A stretch of DNA of 64,000 nucleotides from Mya arenaria. Lineage: Eukaryota > Mollusca > Bivalvia > Myida > Myidae. The DNA is taken from positions 24,776,201 through 24,840,200 of the forward strand of contig NC_069136.1 of the NCBI RefSeq assembly GCF_026914265.1, given 5' to 3'. This document shows, piece by piece, positions 46,988 through 58,948 of the stretch. The position numbers and the translations under genes are program-made. The notes beneath the pieces are model-generated. The model worked only from the letters and a program-made list of their open reading frames with translations, did no database searches and was not told the origin of the DNA. Numbering within the stretch: the stretch's first letter is position 1; each line of letters begins with the position of its first letter.

Positions 46988-47639
46988 CGATGTGCCATGT
47001 TTCCGCAACCTGGGAGATTTAACAAAAACGCTTCTGTTTCTGGGGCTGTGATTACGAAGTTCGTAATCACTGCTTCTGCTGTAATAAACCAAGATGATAC
47101 TTGACTTCTACTACTACAAGTTACCTAGATTCACGTGCATTATTTAGCACGTTATTGCTATGTGTTTCACAAGATTTATACCATGTGTACTGCTAATATT
47201 TAGCATTCTCAAACATTTATTGTTGAATAAGATTTTAGCTGATAGCTATTTTCTATTTGTCTGAAGATGATGAAAAACATAATCTTATATATTCAACCTC
47301 AAGTCAGTTTCCTAGTCTGAATTTTGAGAGGATACAAAAAGTATTCCTGGTGGGTACAACCTTTAAGGTAAAAGACAGACACAAATACATGCTACCATAC
47401 TTTTGAGAGGCTTTGCAGTGGATTTTAGTCTGAATTCCAGGGAATATTGGTCTAAAGTCCAGCGGATTTTGGTCTTAACAATATCAACATTTATTATTTA
47501 AGACTACATACAGAAATTTGAATGCATATTTACTTATATTTATTTAATGATCTAGAATACATACAATAAAAGAATAAATAATATATTATGATATTATAAT
47601 CAATTGTCAATGCATATGATAAATAAATAATACATAAAA
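46988..47639. other. no gene recognised
   Basis: AT-rich DNA. A short repeat of GGATTTTAGTCTGAATTCCA / GTCCAGCGGATTTTGGTCT is seen near 47420-47480. Confidence 0.4.
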
Positions 47640-50600
47640 CAAGAGGGCCATGATGGCCCTAAATCGCTCACCTGAGTAAAAGAGTTTAACCTTTGTTATT
47701 AATATAGCTTGTTTCTCAAAGAATATTGAACAAGAGCTGTCAAAGTATGTGACAAATGCCCCCCAATGTGACATTGATCTATGAACAACTACATAACAAA
47801 AGCACCGCGAAACGGAGCATTATACGCCCGAAGAAGATTCGGCTTGAGGTCCTTTTAATGTAGTGATGATTTGTATAAAGTTAATTGAAAATCGCTTTAT
47901 TAGTTACCAAGTTATGGCCCGGACACGGAATTGCTAACGGACGAGTAACAAAGATGTGGCCCGGACACAGAATTGCTAATGCCCCCCATGGTGATTCTAG
48001 TCTTTGAGGTATGGACCTGGAAATTGCGCGCAACACATCCTTTTAATGTAGTGATGATTTGTATAAAGTTATTTGAAAATCGCTTTATTAGTTACCAAGT
48101 TATGGCCCGGACACGGAATTGCTAACGGACGAGTTACAAAGATGTGGCACGGACACAGAATTGCTAACGCCCCCCCCATGGTGATTCTAGTCTTTGAGTT
48201 ATTGCCTGGACATGGAATTGCTAACGTCCCCCCATGGTGATTCTAGACTTTGAGGTATGGACCTGGAAATTGCATGTGACATCCTTTTAATGTAGTGATG
48301 ATTTGTATAAAGTTATTTGAAAATCACTTTATTAGTAACAAAGATGTGGCCCAGACACAGAATTGCTAACGCCCCCCCCCCCATGGTGATTCTAGTCTTT
48401 GAGGTATGGACCTGGAAATTGCGCGCGACACATCCTTTTAATGTAGTGATGATTTGTATAAAGCTATTTGAAAATCGCTTTATTGGTTACCAAGTTATGG
48501 CCCGGACACGGAATTGCTAACGGACGAGTAACAAAGATGTGGCCCGGAAACAGAATTGCTAACGCCCCCCCCCCCTGGTGATTCTAGTCTTTGAGGTATG
48601 GACCTGGAAATTGCGCGTGACACATCCTTTTGGACACGGAATTGCTAACAGACGAGTAACAAAGATGTGGCCAGGACACAGAATTGCTAACGCCCCCCAT
48701 TGGTGATTCTAGTCTTTGATTTATGGCCTGGACATGGAATTGCTAACGTCCCCCCATTGCTAACGGACGAGTAACAAAGATGTGGCCAGGACACAGAATT
48801 GCTAACGCCCCCCATTGGTGATTCTAGTCTTTGAGTTATGGCCTGGACATGGAATTGCTAACGTCCCCCCATGGTGATTCTAGACTTTGAGGTATGGACC
48901 TGGAAATTGCATGTGACATCCTTTTAATGTAGTGATGATTTGTATAAAGTTATTTGAAAATCACTTTATTAGTAACAAAGATGTGGCCCAGACACAGAAT
49001 TGCTAACGCCCCCCCCATGGTGATTCTAGCCTTTGAGGTATGGACCTGGAAATTGCGCGCGACACATCCTTTTAATGTAATGATGCTTTGTATAAAGTTA
49101 TTTGAAAATGACTTTATTAGTGACCAAGTTGTGGCCCGGACACGGATTTGCTAACGCACCCCCATGGTGATTCTAGTCTTTGAGGTATGGACCTGGAAAT
49201 TGCGCGCGACACATCCTTTTAATGTAGTGATGATTTGTATAAAGTTATTTGAAAATCGCTTTATTAGTAACCAAGTTATGGCCCGGAAACAGAATTGCTA
49301 ATGCCCCCCCATGGTGATTCTAGTCTTTGAGGTATGGACCTGGAAATTGCGCGTCACATCCTTTTAATGTAATGATGCTTTGTATAAAGTTATTTGAAAA
49401 TGACTTTATTAGTGACAAAGTTGTAACGCCCCCCCCCCCCATGGTGATTCTAATCTTTGAGGTATGGACCTGGAAATTGCGAGCGACACATCCTTTTAAT
49501 GTAATGATGCTTTGTATAAAGTTATTTGAAAATGACTTTATTAGTGACAAAGTTGTAACCCCCCCCCCCCCATGGTGATTCTAGTCTTTGAGGTATGGAC
49601 CTGGAAATTGCGCGCGACACATCCTTTTAATGTAATGATGCTTTGTATAAAGTTATTTGAAAATGACTTTATTAGAGACAAAGTTGTAACGCCCCCCCCC
49701 CCCCCCCATGGTGATTCTAGTCTTTGAGGTGTGGACCTGGAAATTGCGCGCGACACATCCTTTTAAAGTAATGATGCTTTGAATAAAGTTATTTGAAAAT
49801 GACTTTATTATTTACAAAGTTGTGGCCCGGACACGGAATTGCTAACGCACCCCCATGGTGATTCTAGTCTTTAAGGTATGGACCTGGAAATTGCGCGCGA
49901 CACATCCTTTTAATGTAGTGATGATTTGTATAAAGTTATTTGAAAATCGCTTTATTAGTTACCAAGTTATGGCCCGGACACGGAATTGCTAACGGACGGA
50001 CAGACGGACAGACAGACGGACAGACGATGGAGGCCATAACATAATACGACCCTTCGGGCGTATAAAAAGTTTATCTTGCCTTTATGTGTCAAATACATAT
50101 TGCAAGTTATATTAAATTGCCTCTGAGCAAAAAAAACAACAATCATACTAAATGACAGCCAACACTCTTTATATCCTCATATTCAGCATTCCATTGTGAA
50201 TAAACACTTTGTGTATCTTTCACCTTAGAGGTAGGGACATGGGTCTTGCACACGACACATTGTCTTGGTATGTTGAAAACATATGGCATTTTCATTTTAA
50301 AATCTGTCCATATAAGAGAAAGTCACAGCGCGGACACGACAGCCTATAATTTCCTTCAGGTTGCCATGGCAACCAGAGTTCTGCAAGGAATTAATTTTTT
50401 TTAACAATTTTGAAAAAGCACCAACCAAGGATCATTCTTGGTTTCATCAAAATTGCCCAAGCGGTTTAGGAGAAGATGATTGTAACCAATTGTTGACACT
50501 TTTCCTTTAGGTTGCCATGTCAACCAGAGTTCTAAATGGAATTAATTTCTTTGAACAATTTTGAAAAAGCACCAATCAAGGATCATTCCTATGAAGTTTC

Positions 50601-52040
50601 ATCAAAATTGTCAAAGCGGTTTAGGAGAAGAAGATGATTATAACCAATTGTTGACATTTTCCTTTAGGTTGCCATGGCAACCGGGCCAAACAAAATTATG
50701 TGAACAAATTTAAGAGAGGTCCATGCAAGGACACTTCAAACCAAATTTGCTGAAGATCTATCAAGGGGTTCATGCGAAGAAAATGTTATGTTTTTTTACT
50801 AATTTTAGCTCTGGTGGCCCTTAAAAGGGGCCAAACAAAATTATTTGAAAGACCTGACAGAGGCCCATGCTAGGATGCTTCAGACTTGAAGATCCATCAA
50901 GCAGTTAATAAGATCAAGTTGTTTAAAGGTTTTTCTATTTTTTGCTCTGGTGACCCCTAAAAGGGGCCAAACAAAACCATTTGAACAAAGTTGAGAAAGG
51001 ACCATGTAAGGATGCTACATATCAAGTATGGAGTCATTCTGACCTTTACTTTCAGAGGAAAAGATGTTCAGTGACAAGACAATGTAAAAACAAATGACCC
51101 CTGAGCAAGGCCAATTTGACCCCGGGACAATAATTTGAATACCTTTGGTGTAGGTCTTCTAGGTAACACTATATACCAAATATGAAAGCTCTAGGTCTTA
51201 TATTTTGGAGAAGAGGATTTTTAAAGTTTTATTATATAAGACTATATAAAAACAAATAACTTTCAGGGCGGGGCCAATTTTGACCCTGTGGCAATAATTT
51301 GAACAACTTTGATAGAGGTCCACAAGATGATGTTGTATACCAAATATCTATTCTCCTGGCCTTACGTTCTGGAGAAGAATATTTTTAAAGATTTACTATA
51401 TAACACTACGTAAAAACAAGGACCCCCTAGGCGGGGTCAATTTTGACCCTGTGGCAATAATTTGAACAAATCTGGTAGAGGTCCACTAGATGATGCTGTA
51501 TACCAAATATCTAAGCCCTGGGCCTTACAGTTTCGGAGAAGATTTTTAAAGATTTACTATATAACACTATGTAATGAAACTAGTGACCCCTGGGGCGGGG
51601 CCATTTTTGACCCCAGGAGAATTTTCAAGGTTCTAGGCCTTGTGGTTTTTGAGAAGAAGATTTTTAAAGTTTTCCCTATGTAAGTCTATGTAAAACAAGT
51701 GACCCCCGGGGCAGGGCCATTTTTGACCCCAGGGGGATAGTTTTAACAATTTTGGTAGAGGGCCACTAGATGATGCTATATACCAAATATTAAGGCTCTA
51801 GGCCTTGTGGTTTTGAAAAATAAGATTTTTAAAGTTTTTCCTTTCCGTTGCCATGGCAACCAGAGTTCTGCATGGAATTCCATTCTTTGAACAATTTTCA
51901 AAGGGGACCACCCAAGGAACATTCCTGTAAAGTTTGGAAGAAATTGGCTAAGCGGTTTATGAGGAGATGTCGTTTAAAGTAAAAGTTTACGGACGGACGG
52001 ACGACAGACGGACGCCGGACAAATTGTGATCACAAAAACA
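47640..52040 (+). repeat. long bivalve-type dispersed repeat with nested satellite
   Basis: Starts AGAGGGCCATGATGGCCCTA (an 8-base palindrome GGGCCATGATGGCCC inside) and ends GGACGGACGGACGACAGACG then CGCCGGACAAATTGTGATCA. Between 50340 and 50700 a unit with GTTGCCATGGCAACCAGAGT is tandemly repeated. Between 51060 and 51850 a unit of about 150 bases with GGGCGGGGCCATTTTTGACC is repeated. No protein-coding content. The satellite at 47730-50070 interrupts it. Confidence 0.7.
47730..50070 (+). repeat. tandem satellite, units 130-150 bases (and longer)
   Basis: Begins CAAGAGCTGTCAAAGTATGT and ends ACGACCCTTCGGGCGTATAA. About 13 units carry CCATGGTGATTCTAGTCTTT, GAGGTATGGACCTGGAAATT, AATGTAGTGATGATTTGTAT and GCCCGGACACGGAATTGC, with poly-C runs of variable length at unit joints. 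The last joint holds a GGACAGACGGACAGACAG tract. Open frames of 66-83 codons here are repeat shadows. Confidence 0.9.
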
Positions 52041-52583
52041 TTTACTTATTAATTATTATAGCACTGCGCATAGTAATATACTTTTCATTTTTTCATTCCC
52101 CCCCCCCTTCCCCCCCCCCTGGGAATATATGGCATACACAAACCAAACTTATACTCTCAATTGTTTCAAATGAACATTATTATTTATTAACTATTTTGAT
52201 TCAATTAGCATTCACATTTAGTCAAGTCACCATGATTTGCATTTGAATTTTTGCTATTTGTAACATTAGACATACCTTATATACTTCATTTGTACCAAAA
52301 TTAAACAAATAACGATCTGTATTATAAGATAGCACAATTTGAAAAAAAGAAAAAAAACAACTTTTATTACTTAATTAATTGCTTAAACAATAAACATACA
52401 TTTTTCCATCCTTTTTTATGAAATTCAAAAGCCATTGCATTACTCTTCATATTGACAAACAAGAAATAAAAATAGTTCATGTATGTAATCATCTATTTTA
52501 TTTAATTTAAACAATCATTTGATATCATTATAATTTAGTTCTTACAAATCATGTAAGTAATTTCACTTTCAATAAATTGAGAG

Positions 52584-52709
52584 TTAATAAACAGTCACAA
52601 GACAAATTCCTTTTATTGGATCTTCAATGTCAGATGGAAAGCTATTATTAAGGACCCAAGTGATGTTTGTTCCTGCATCTGAACTGCCTAATTGCAGCCA
52701 ATTTTGCAT
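52584..52709 (-). pseudogene. unidentified coding-like segment
   Basis: A 41-codon frame, MQNWLQLGSSDAGTNITWVL then NNSFPSDIEDPIKG and a stop. Composition looks like protein rather than chance. Same strand as the larger segment at 53075-53305. Family not recognised. Confidence 0.3.
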
Positions 52710-53074
52710 TGAATGTTACATATTTGGGTTAATTAAGGGCTATAATCCCTGTCCCGACAATTTTGAAGATAGAACTTAACAAAGTTATTGACTGGCTAAA
52801 AGAAAAATATAAATTGAGGAATATAGGCAATGTAATCTTTACAGATATACAAAAATGATTCGCAGATACATATTTAGACTTATCGACATTTTACTTAATA
52901 TCAAAAGGTTCTTACAAATTATTTATAATATTATTCTTCATATACATACACATTATTTAGTTAACAGTACTGTTTCAACAATTCAAACAAATACATAGTT
53001 ACAAATGAAATGTTGCTGTATTATGGCAAACACTTGGTGTTCTATCAGTACTTTAACTGAACTGGAACCTCAGA

Positions 53075-53305
53075 TCAACCCATAAAGAAATGGAGTCTAG
53101 TAACTTCCCACTCGCCTGCCTCTTGGAACAACTGGGCCATGATTTTACCAGTTACCAGTAAGTGTTCTTTTAGACCATCATGTTGGTCAAAAATGTAATC
53201 AGACAAATCAAGACTGTCCGTAACTGGAAATCGGACCTGTTTCAATACATAGGCCACACTTTTTTTATCCAACTCCTTCCAAATGATGGGTAGTGACATG
53301 GACAT
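53075..53305 (-). pseudogene. unidentified coding-like segment in a decayed locus
   Basis: A 76-codon frame with SLPIIWKELDKKSVAYVLKQ, then DSLDLSDYIFDQHDGLKEHL and an amphipathic end. Upstream on the same strand (53306-53450, and 53747-53830 beyond a SINE) more protein-like stretches occur in differing frames, so the locus appears to be a broken gene or element of unknown kind. I do not recognise the family and do not assign a function. Confidence 0.35.
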
Positions 53306-53454
53306 TCCTCAATCTAACTTCTGCAGTGACTTCATTCATTCCTTTAGTCAAATACGGACAGTGTGAGCTGTTGAGATAGACAGCTCCTGTGACATCACAT
53401 TTTATTGTGAAGAATGTCCAGCATAGATGGCTTGTCATCTAATGTAGCTAATAT

Positions 53455-53746
53455 GTCCGCCCGGTCAGCTCAATCGGTAGAGCGTTGGACTCTGAATTGG
53501 ACATCCCGGGTTCGATTCCCGGGCGGACCAGGTGACCTCTGTTGTGATTGGTTATGAAATCCTTTCTACGACCATTCGCACTGTACCACTGCACCTGGCA
53601 TGTACAGAAGCTGTCAGTTCCTTGCAGAGGTGAAGGCACCTAGTACTGGTTCTGCCCAGGATAGGTGTGGGTGGTTGAACCGTCACTCTGGGACCCTTCA
53701 ATGTGCTCACGCCGGGACCCGGAGTATAAACTACTAACACCACCAC
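53455..53746 (+). mobile_element. tRNA-derived SINE, copy 2
   Basis: Full-length head starting GTCCGCCCGGTCAGCTCAAT, with B box GGTTCGATTCCCGG and a closing GGGCGGACCA that pairs with the start. The anticodon loop has drifted (CTCTGAA). Same body and ACTAACACCACC tail as the copies at 8081 and 57616. It lies between protein-like segments of the decayed minus-strand locus. Confidence 0.85.
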
Positions 53747-54290
53747 CTGGCAGCCTGCTCTGAAGCTTGTCCATAGCCCCATATGTGTGGCCAGTCATCC
53801 ATTATCCCCATTTTAATGATAATCTGAAAATAATCCCAAGCACATTTATATGCATATTTATTATATATCATATCCGCTTCTATACACTTATCTTCTCTAG
53901 GATGTTCAAACAGGCTTGATGTGACAATACAAAATGTGAAGACAAATCAACAGTGAGATACAACAAGTATATTGAATTTTCTGTCTGATTTAAAATGATT
54001 TGTAATATAAACAGGACAGGTGAAACTTCCTATTCGACAAATATCTTTTTTTTATTGTCATTTCCAAGCATTTTTTATGATAAGATTATTTAATATTTCA
54101 CAACTTAAATACTATCAGGAAGTCATAAGATTAACCATCTATATATATATAATAAATCATATATATATATATATTTAATATATAAAAACAAGTCATTATA
54201 CAATTGATATACACAAATTAAAAAGGTATTTATACTTCTGAAACACTGTTGCACAAGCCACTGGGCACAAAGAGGTTGATGAAGGTTTTC

Positions 54291-54415
54291 CTGAGGGGTA
54301 CACTCAAAAGCCCCCCCTATCAAAAGCCCCCCGTTCAAAAGCCCCCCCTATCAAAAGCCCCCCGTTCAAAAGCCCCCCCTCAAAATGGGCAAGTGGTTCA
54401 AAAGCCCCCCCACTA
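54291..54415 (+). repeat. short CAAAAGCCCCCC minisatellite
   Basis: Six to seven units of 16 bases (TATCAAAAGCCCCCC / GTTCAAAAGCCCCCC). Just upstream on the minus strand, a protein-like stretch at 54230-54300 could be a small exon, unproven. Confidence 0.8.
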
Positions 54416-54814
54416 AAAAAATAAATACATATATATATATTTTTATAACATTTTTTTTAAATATTATGATGAAATTTAATATAACCATTAATATATATAT
54501 ATGTTTTTTTCAATGGTCACTTTTTTTAGCTAATAAAGAGTGATAATGGTCACTCTTTCCTGATGCCCTTTGAGGTTTCCCACAATAATGAGAAAGATGA
54601 CCTCTGAGAGAGATGGTGGTTATTTCCTGAAACATTAAATTTATACATGTTGTATATAATTTAAAAAAAGGACACTTGACAATATACAGAATGCTGTACA
54701 TAAAATTCATAAGTCCTATAAATAAATGCTTTTGAAAAATTCCAGAACATATAAACAGCAAAACCCAAAACCTCTTGATTTTGTTCTCAATTGGCTAACA
54801 GAGGAAGTATTTTT

Positions 54815-55080
54815 TTTTCAAGAATCCATGAAAACCAGTGATATAAAACTGCTGACAAAAAATTAGATCATGCATTTTTCTTTAACTGTTAGTAATAGTT
54901 TAACCCACAAAACATTGGCTTTCAAACGAAAATATGCAAATCTGCGATATGATCTATGTCAGCAGTCTTTTATCATTGGTTTGCAGATACTATTAAACCC
55001 AAAAATTTGCTCTTTCCAAGACAAAAAAAATAAAAAAGTTGTAAAAACGGTAAATTTGTGAGAGTGCATGCAGCTTTAAT
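54815..55080. mobile_element. TTAA-flanked palindromic MITE, 5'-eroded
   Basis: Right arm TTTGTGAGAGTGCATGCAGC then TTTAA, mirrored inner parts CTGCTGACAAAAAATTAGAT and ATCTATGTCAGCAGTC. Same family as 2931-3258. Confidence 0.65.
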
Positions 55081-55242
55081 AATAATTAATATATTCTTGT
55101 AATGAAGCTGTTATGTGCTAAATAGAACCCAATGAAAAATAAGCATATCCTAATAAGCCTAGCTTTAATATTATGAAGTATTTACTGAATCAAATAGACA
55201 TATATAGGCAAATGACTGAAAAGCTACCATAATTAAAGCTGC

Positions 55243-55582
55243 ACTATCACAGATTAAACATTTCGACAACTTTTTAATTTTTGTCTTGGAACAAGCCAAT
55301 TTTCGCTACAATCCATGGAAACCAGTTAATAAGACTGCTGACAAAAAATTAGATCGCGGATTTTTATATTTAAGTTCATAAATTGATGTTTTATGCATTT
55401 TTCTTAAACCGTTAGTAAGGTTTTAAGCTCTAAAACATTTTCGAAAATATGAAAATCTAAGATCTGTTTTTTTATCAACAATCTTACATCAATGGGTTCC
55501 AGATATTTACGCAAAAATTTGCTCTTTCCAAGACAAAAATAAAAAAGTTGTAAAAATGGTAAATCTGTGAGAATGCAGCGTT
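55243..55582. mobile_element. TTAA-flanked palindromic MITE, complete
   Basis: Left TTAAAGCTGCACTATCACAG, right CTGTGAGAATGCAGCGTTAA. Both arms run inward through GACAACTTTTT..TTTTTGTCTTG and its inverse to a centre near 55410. Confidence 0.75.
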
Positions 55583-56281
55583 AAGAGTATTTTTTAAACT
55601 TATAATGAAAGTCATTTGCATTTATTTTACATAAGCACGAAAACTAATGTGTTATTTATTCTGAACTCCTTTATAAAAATGTAGGACAAAACATCCCATG
55701 TCATTTTTGACTAAGGGGACAAAACACGTCCAACCCATTTAGACAGGGTTGACAAAACAACCCAGATCATTTTGACATGGTGGACAAAATAACCAGGAAA
55801 ATATTGGCAGTTCAAAAAGTTAAGACCCCCCTCCCATCCTACCAACACTTGAAAGATTAAAACTAATTGGCCATTATCAAGATGTGTTTTATTACCCCCA
55901 ATAAACACCCTTTTTCACTTAATTTATTAGGTTTAGAAATGTTACTATGGAGATCTTTATCACAGCATAAGGAAGACACAGTGACTTTAATCATAAGGAT
56001 TTGCTACAAAGCTACAGTACAATATTAAGTTCAGCATTATGATAATCCTTACTTCAAAACACTCTTCATAAAAAGGTGTTCAAGGCCAAAATCTAATATT
56101 CATATTCATTACAGGCTGCTTTGCATGACAATTATTAATTTCAGATATTTGCTTTAAGCAATTTATTTTTAATTATAAAAACACTTTCTCATAGTTTTCA
56201 GTTTTCATCTTCTTTTTGATATTGACATGTTAATATTAAAGCGGCCTCATGTGTTTTTAATATTTATGTTAGTCTTATATT
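55583..56281. other. no gene recognised
   Basis: Contains short imperfect GACAAAACA..CCCATTT repeats at 55680-55800 and otherwise AT-rich DNA. Confidence 0.45.
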
Positions 56282-56612
56282 AAAGCTGCAACCTCACAGA
56301 TTGAACGTTTTGACAACTTTTTTTAAAAATTTTGTCTTCGAACAAGCGAATTTTTGCGTAAATATCTGCAAACCAGCGATAAAAGACTGCTGACAAAATA
56401 TCAGATTGCAGCTTTTCATACTTCCATCCAAAATTGATGTTTTATGCATTTTTCTTAAACTGTTAGTAGCAGTTTAAGCTGTAAAACATTAAATTTGGAA
56501 TGGAAATATCAAAATCTGAAATCTAATCTTTAGTCAGCAGTCTTTTATCACATAAGCAGGTATTTACGCAAAGAAATTCTAATACATAAAGTTTAAACAA
56601 AAAATAAAAAAG
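56282..56612. mobile_element. TTAA-flanked palindromic MITE, right end lost
   Basis: Left TTAAAGCTGCAACCTCACAG and GACAACTTTTTT. The inverse arm reaches AAAAAATAAAAAAGTTG and stops before the terminal GCAGCTTTAA. Confidence 0.65.
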
Positions 56613-56809
56613 TTGGAAATCAATACATACACAAGTTGACTAACATATATTTTGAATAATAAACCTTAAATTACTTTCCAAAGAATGCATTTAAGGAAAA
56701 GTTACTTACTGAAAACAAGACTGTAACAATGCATGTATTTTAAAGTGAAAACGCCTATATATTATGTATTTTAAAAATGTAATCCTTTATACTTTTTACT
56801 CTTTCTGTT

Positions 56810-57185
56810 TTTAAAAAGGATGTAACCCTAACCGAATCATTTTATTTTTGGCCCTACTATAACACAATCAAGAATTTAGCCCCACATTCCAGAATGCAGG
56901 GCTTAAATTGTGTTATCATTTTGATCACTGACATGACATCATTGACAAAATAAGGATTCAAAAATCTTTGTTTCCGCCCAACTGACCCTATTTTCATCCT
57001 TCTGATCCTTTTTTGTTTTTGGTGTTTTGATCAATATGTGCTTTTTTAGTAAAGACCTTAATAATTCCCTGATATAGGTCAGTTTGCCAAAGAAACATGG
57101 TCCTAAAAAAAACAACAGTTACCGTATGCCTACCTTTTTTGATATTTAAATGGAAACTATGAATACTTTTTTTTGGCCTAAGCAA
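56810..57185. mobile_element. degenerate CCGACCCTA-family sequences
   Basis: GGATGTAACCCTAACCGAAT with TTTTGGCCC at the left, CAACTGACCCTATTTT near 56978, and CTACCTTTTTT to TTTTTTTTGGCC at the right repeat the end motifs of 44758-45080. Two partly merged copies seem likely. Confidence 0.5.
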
Positions 57186-57615
57186 CAATTTTTGTTTGAA
57201 GCCAGATGTGCATACTGTGTATTTTTTTTACTTAATTACATTGTATTGTCTGCGAATTACCAATATCAAATCCATTGTCCTATTTAACAGGATAATGGTT
57301 TTGATATTGGTCCCATGTATTATCATTATAAAAAGTGTAGGAATTTTATTCAAGACCATTTGCAAGATGTGTCATGTTTGGTGTCAATATTATGCTTGAA
57401 TTATCATATTTTATATTTGTCATTGTTAGATATTTAATTTGTATAAAAAAATGAGCAATAATAAAACCTCTAAAGTTTTTTCCTCAGTTGGTAAAAATTA
57501 CACCTGTTGTTGGGTTAATAAAAGTCTGCTTGCCTATGGCTCCATTATGGCTTGACCCTGTCACACCCCCTAGTGTGACTGATACATATTTGTGAGGCCA
57601 AAGGGGGATCTATCT

Positions 57616-57912
57616 GGTGGTGGTGTTAGTAGTTTATACTCCGGATCCCGGCGTGAGCACATTGAAGGGTCCCAGAGTGACAGTTCAACCACCGCACACC
57701 TATCCTGGGCGGTGAACCAGTACTAGGTGCCTTCACTTCTGCAAGGAACTGACAACTTCTGTACATGCCAGGGGCAGTGGTACAGTGCGAATGGTCGTAG
57801 AAAGGATTTCATAACCAATCACAACAGAAGTGAGTTGGTCCGCCCGGGAATCGAACCAGGGTTGTCCGATTAACAGTCCAACGCTCTACCGACTGTGCTA
57901 ACCGGGTGGACA
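57616..57912 (-). mobile_element. tRNA-derived SINE, copy 3, with 12-bp target duplication
   Basis: Reverse orientation. The tail GGTGGTGGTGTTAGTAG is at the left and the tRNA-like head at the right (anticodon loop again Asn-GTT). It is flanked by GGGGATCTATCT at 57604-57615 and 57913-57924, a clean retroposition signature. Confidence 0.9.
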
Positions 57913-58582
57913 GGGGATCTATCTTCATTGAATGTCAGTATTTATTTTAGCTCCACCCCTTTTACTTGACCTGGCATCGCCCCTTTCACTGAACCTGACA
58001 TCTGATTGGCTGAATGAATATGCCTTTTAAAGGTTTCCTTATGACTGACAGCCCCCACCCCCCACAGAGAAAGACTGGTCATTTGAGACAATCACTATCA
58101 TATTTTGAAAAGGCGGCTATATGCATGACTATGAATTGGCTTGTAATTGATTTAAGATAATGATCATTATCTGCAGTTATGCACTTAAATTCATAAAAAA
58201 TTCATGTTCCTTATACTATGAAAATTTTGGAAGAAATACATGACTGTCAATTTAGAATTGAACTTAATTTCCATGTAAATATACTTAAATTGTATAACAT
58301 GTCGAAGGCAAAATGTAGATTTTCACAGACTGATACAAAAATTTTGCTAAAAGGCATGTTCATTTTTTCAAGATAATGACATTAATAGAAGGTTTCTACT
58401 TTGTGTAAGGTTTTCTGAATTTAAACATTTTTTTTGTCTTCAAGTCTCTTAACATTACCAAATAAAAAGAACTGTCCTCCAGTTTGTATTATGTAGAATA
58501 AGATGTAATTTGGAAGTAACTGTAATTTGTTACAAAGATGGTTTAACCAAAACTTAATGAAAATCCCACATTGATTTCGTGC

Positions 58583-58586
<4 letters not shown>

Positions 58587-58665
<79 letters not shown>
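58587..58665. repeat. (TA)n microsatellite
   Basis: About 38 TA units, next to the inverted-repeat element at 58674. Confidence 0.95.
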
Positions 58666-58667
<2 letters not shown>

Positions 58668-58673
58668 TACATA

Positions 58674-58948
58674 TAGCCCGGAATTATAGCTATTCTAGTT
58701 TTTCCGACCTAATCCTCCGGTACAAACAAAATTAAACCGTTGTAATATACACACATTACTTCGGAAACAATAGAGTCATTGGACTGTCAATAGCTCGAAA
58801 TTCACATTTTATTTGTTACTTCCGGGCTATATGTATTAACATAACAGGGTTTTCCCATGCTGGTACAAATAAAAGGCGAATTTCGAGCTATTGAAATTCG
58901 TGTAACAGTCCAATGACTCTATTGTTTCCTACGTATAATTCTGGGCTA
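58674..58948. mobile_element. inverted-repeat element (TAGCCCGGAATTAT ends)
   Basis: TAGCCCGGAATTATA at the left mirrors TATAATTCTGGGCTA at the right. GAAACAATAGAGTCATTGGA at about 58761 is mirrored at about 58909-58928, and AATAGCTCGAAATTC is mirrored near 58880. Non-coding. Confidence 0.7.

Noticed and set aside
47640-52040. Virus-like or LTR element in the long repeat region
   Set aside because: No capsid, polymerase or integrase reading and no long terminal repeats; the content is satellite and non-coding repeat.
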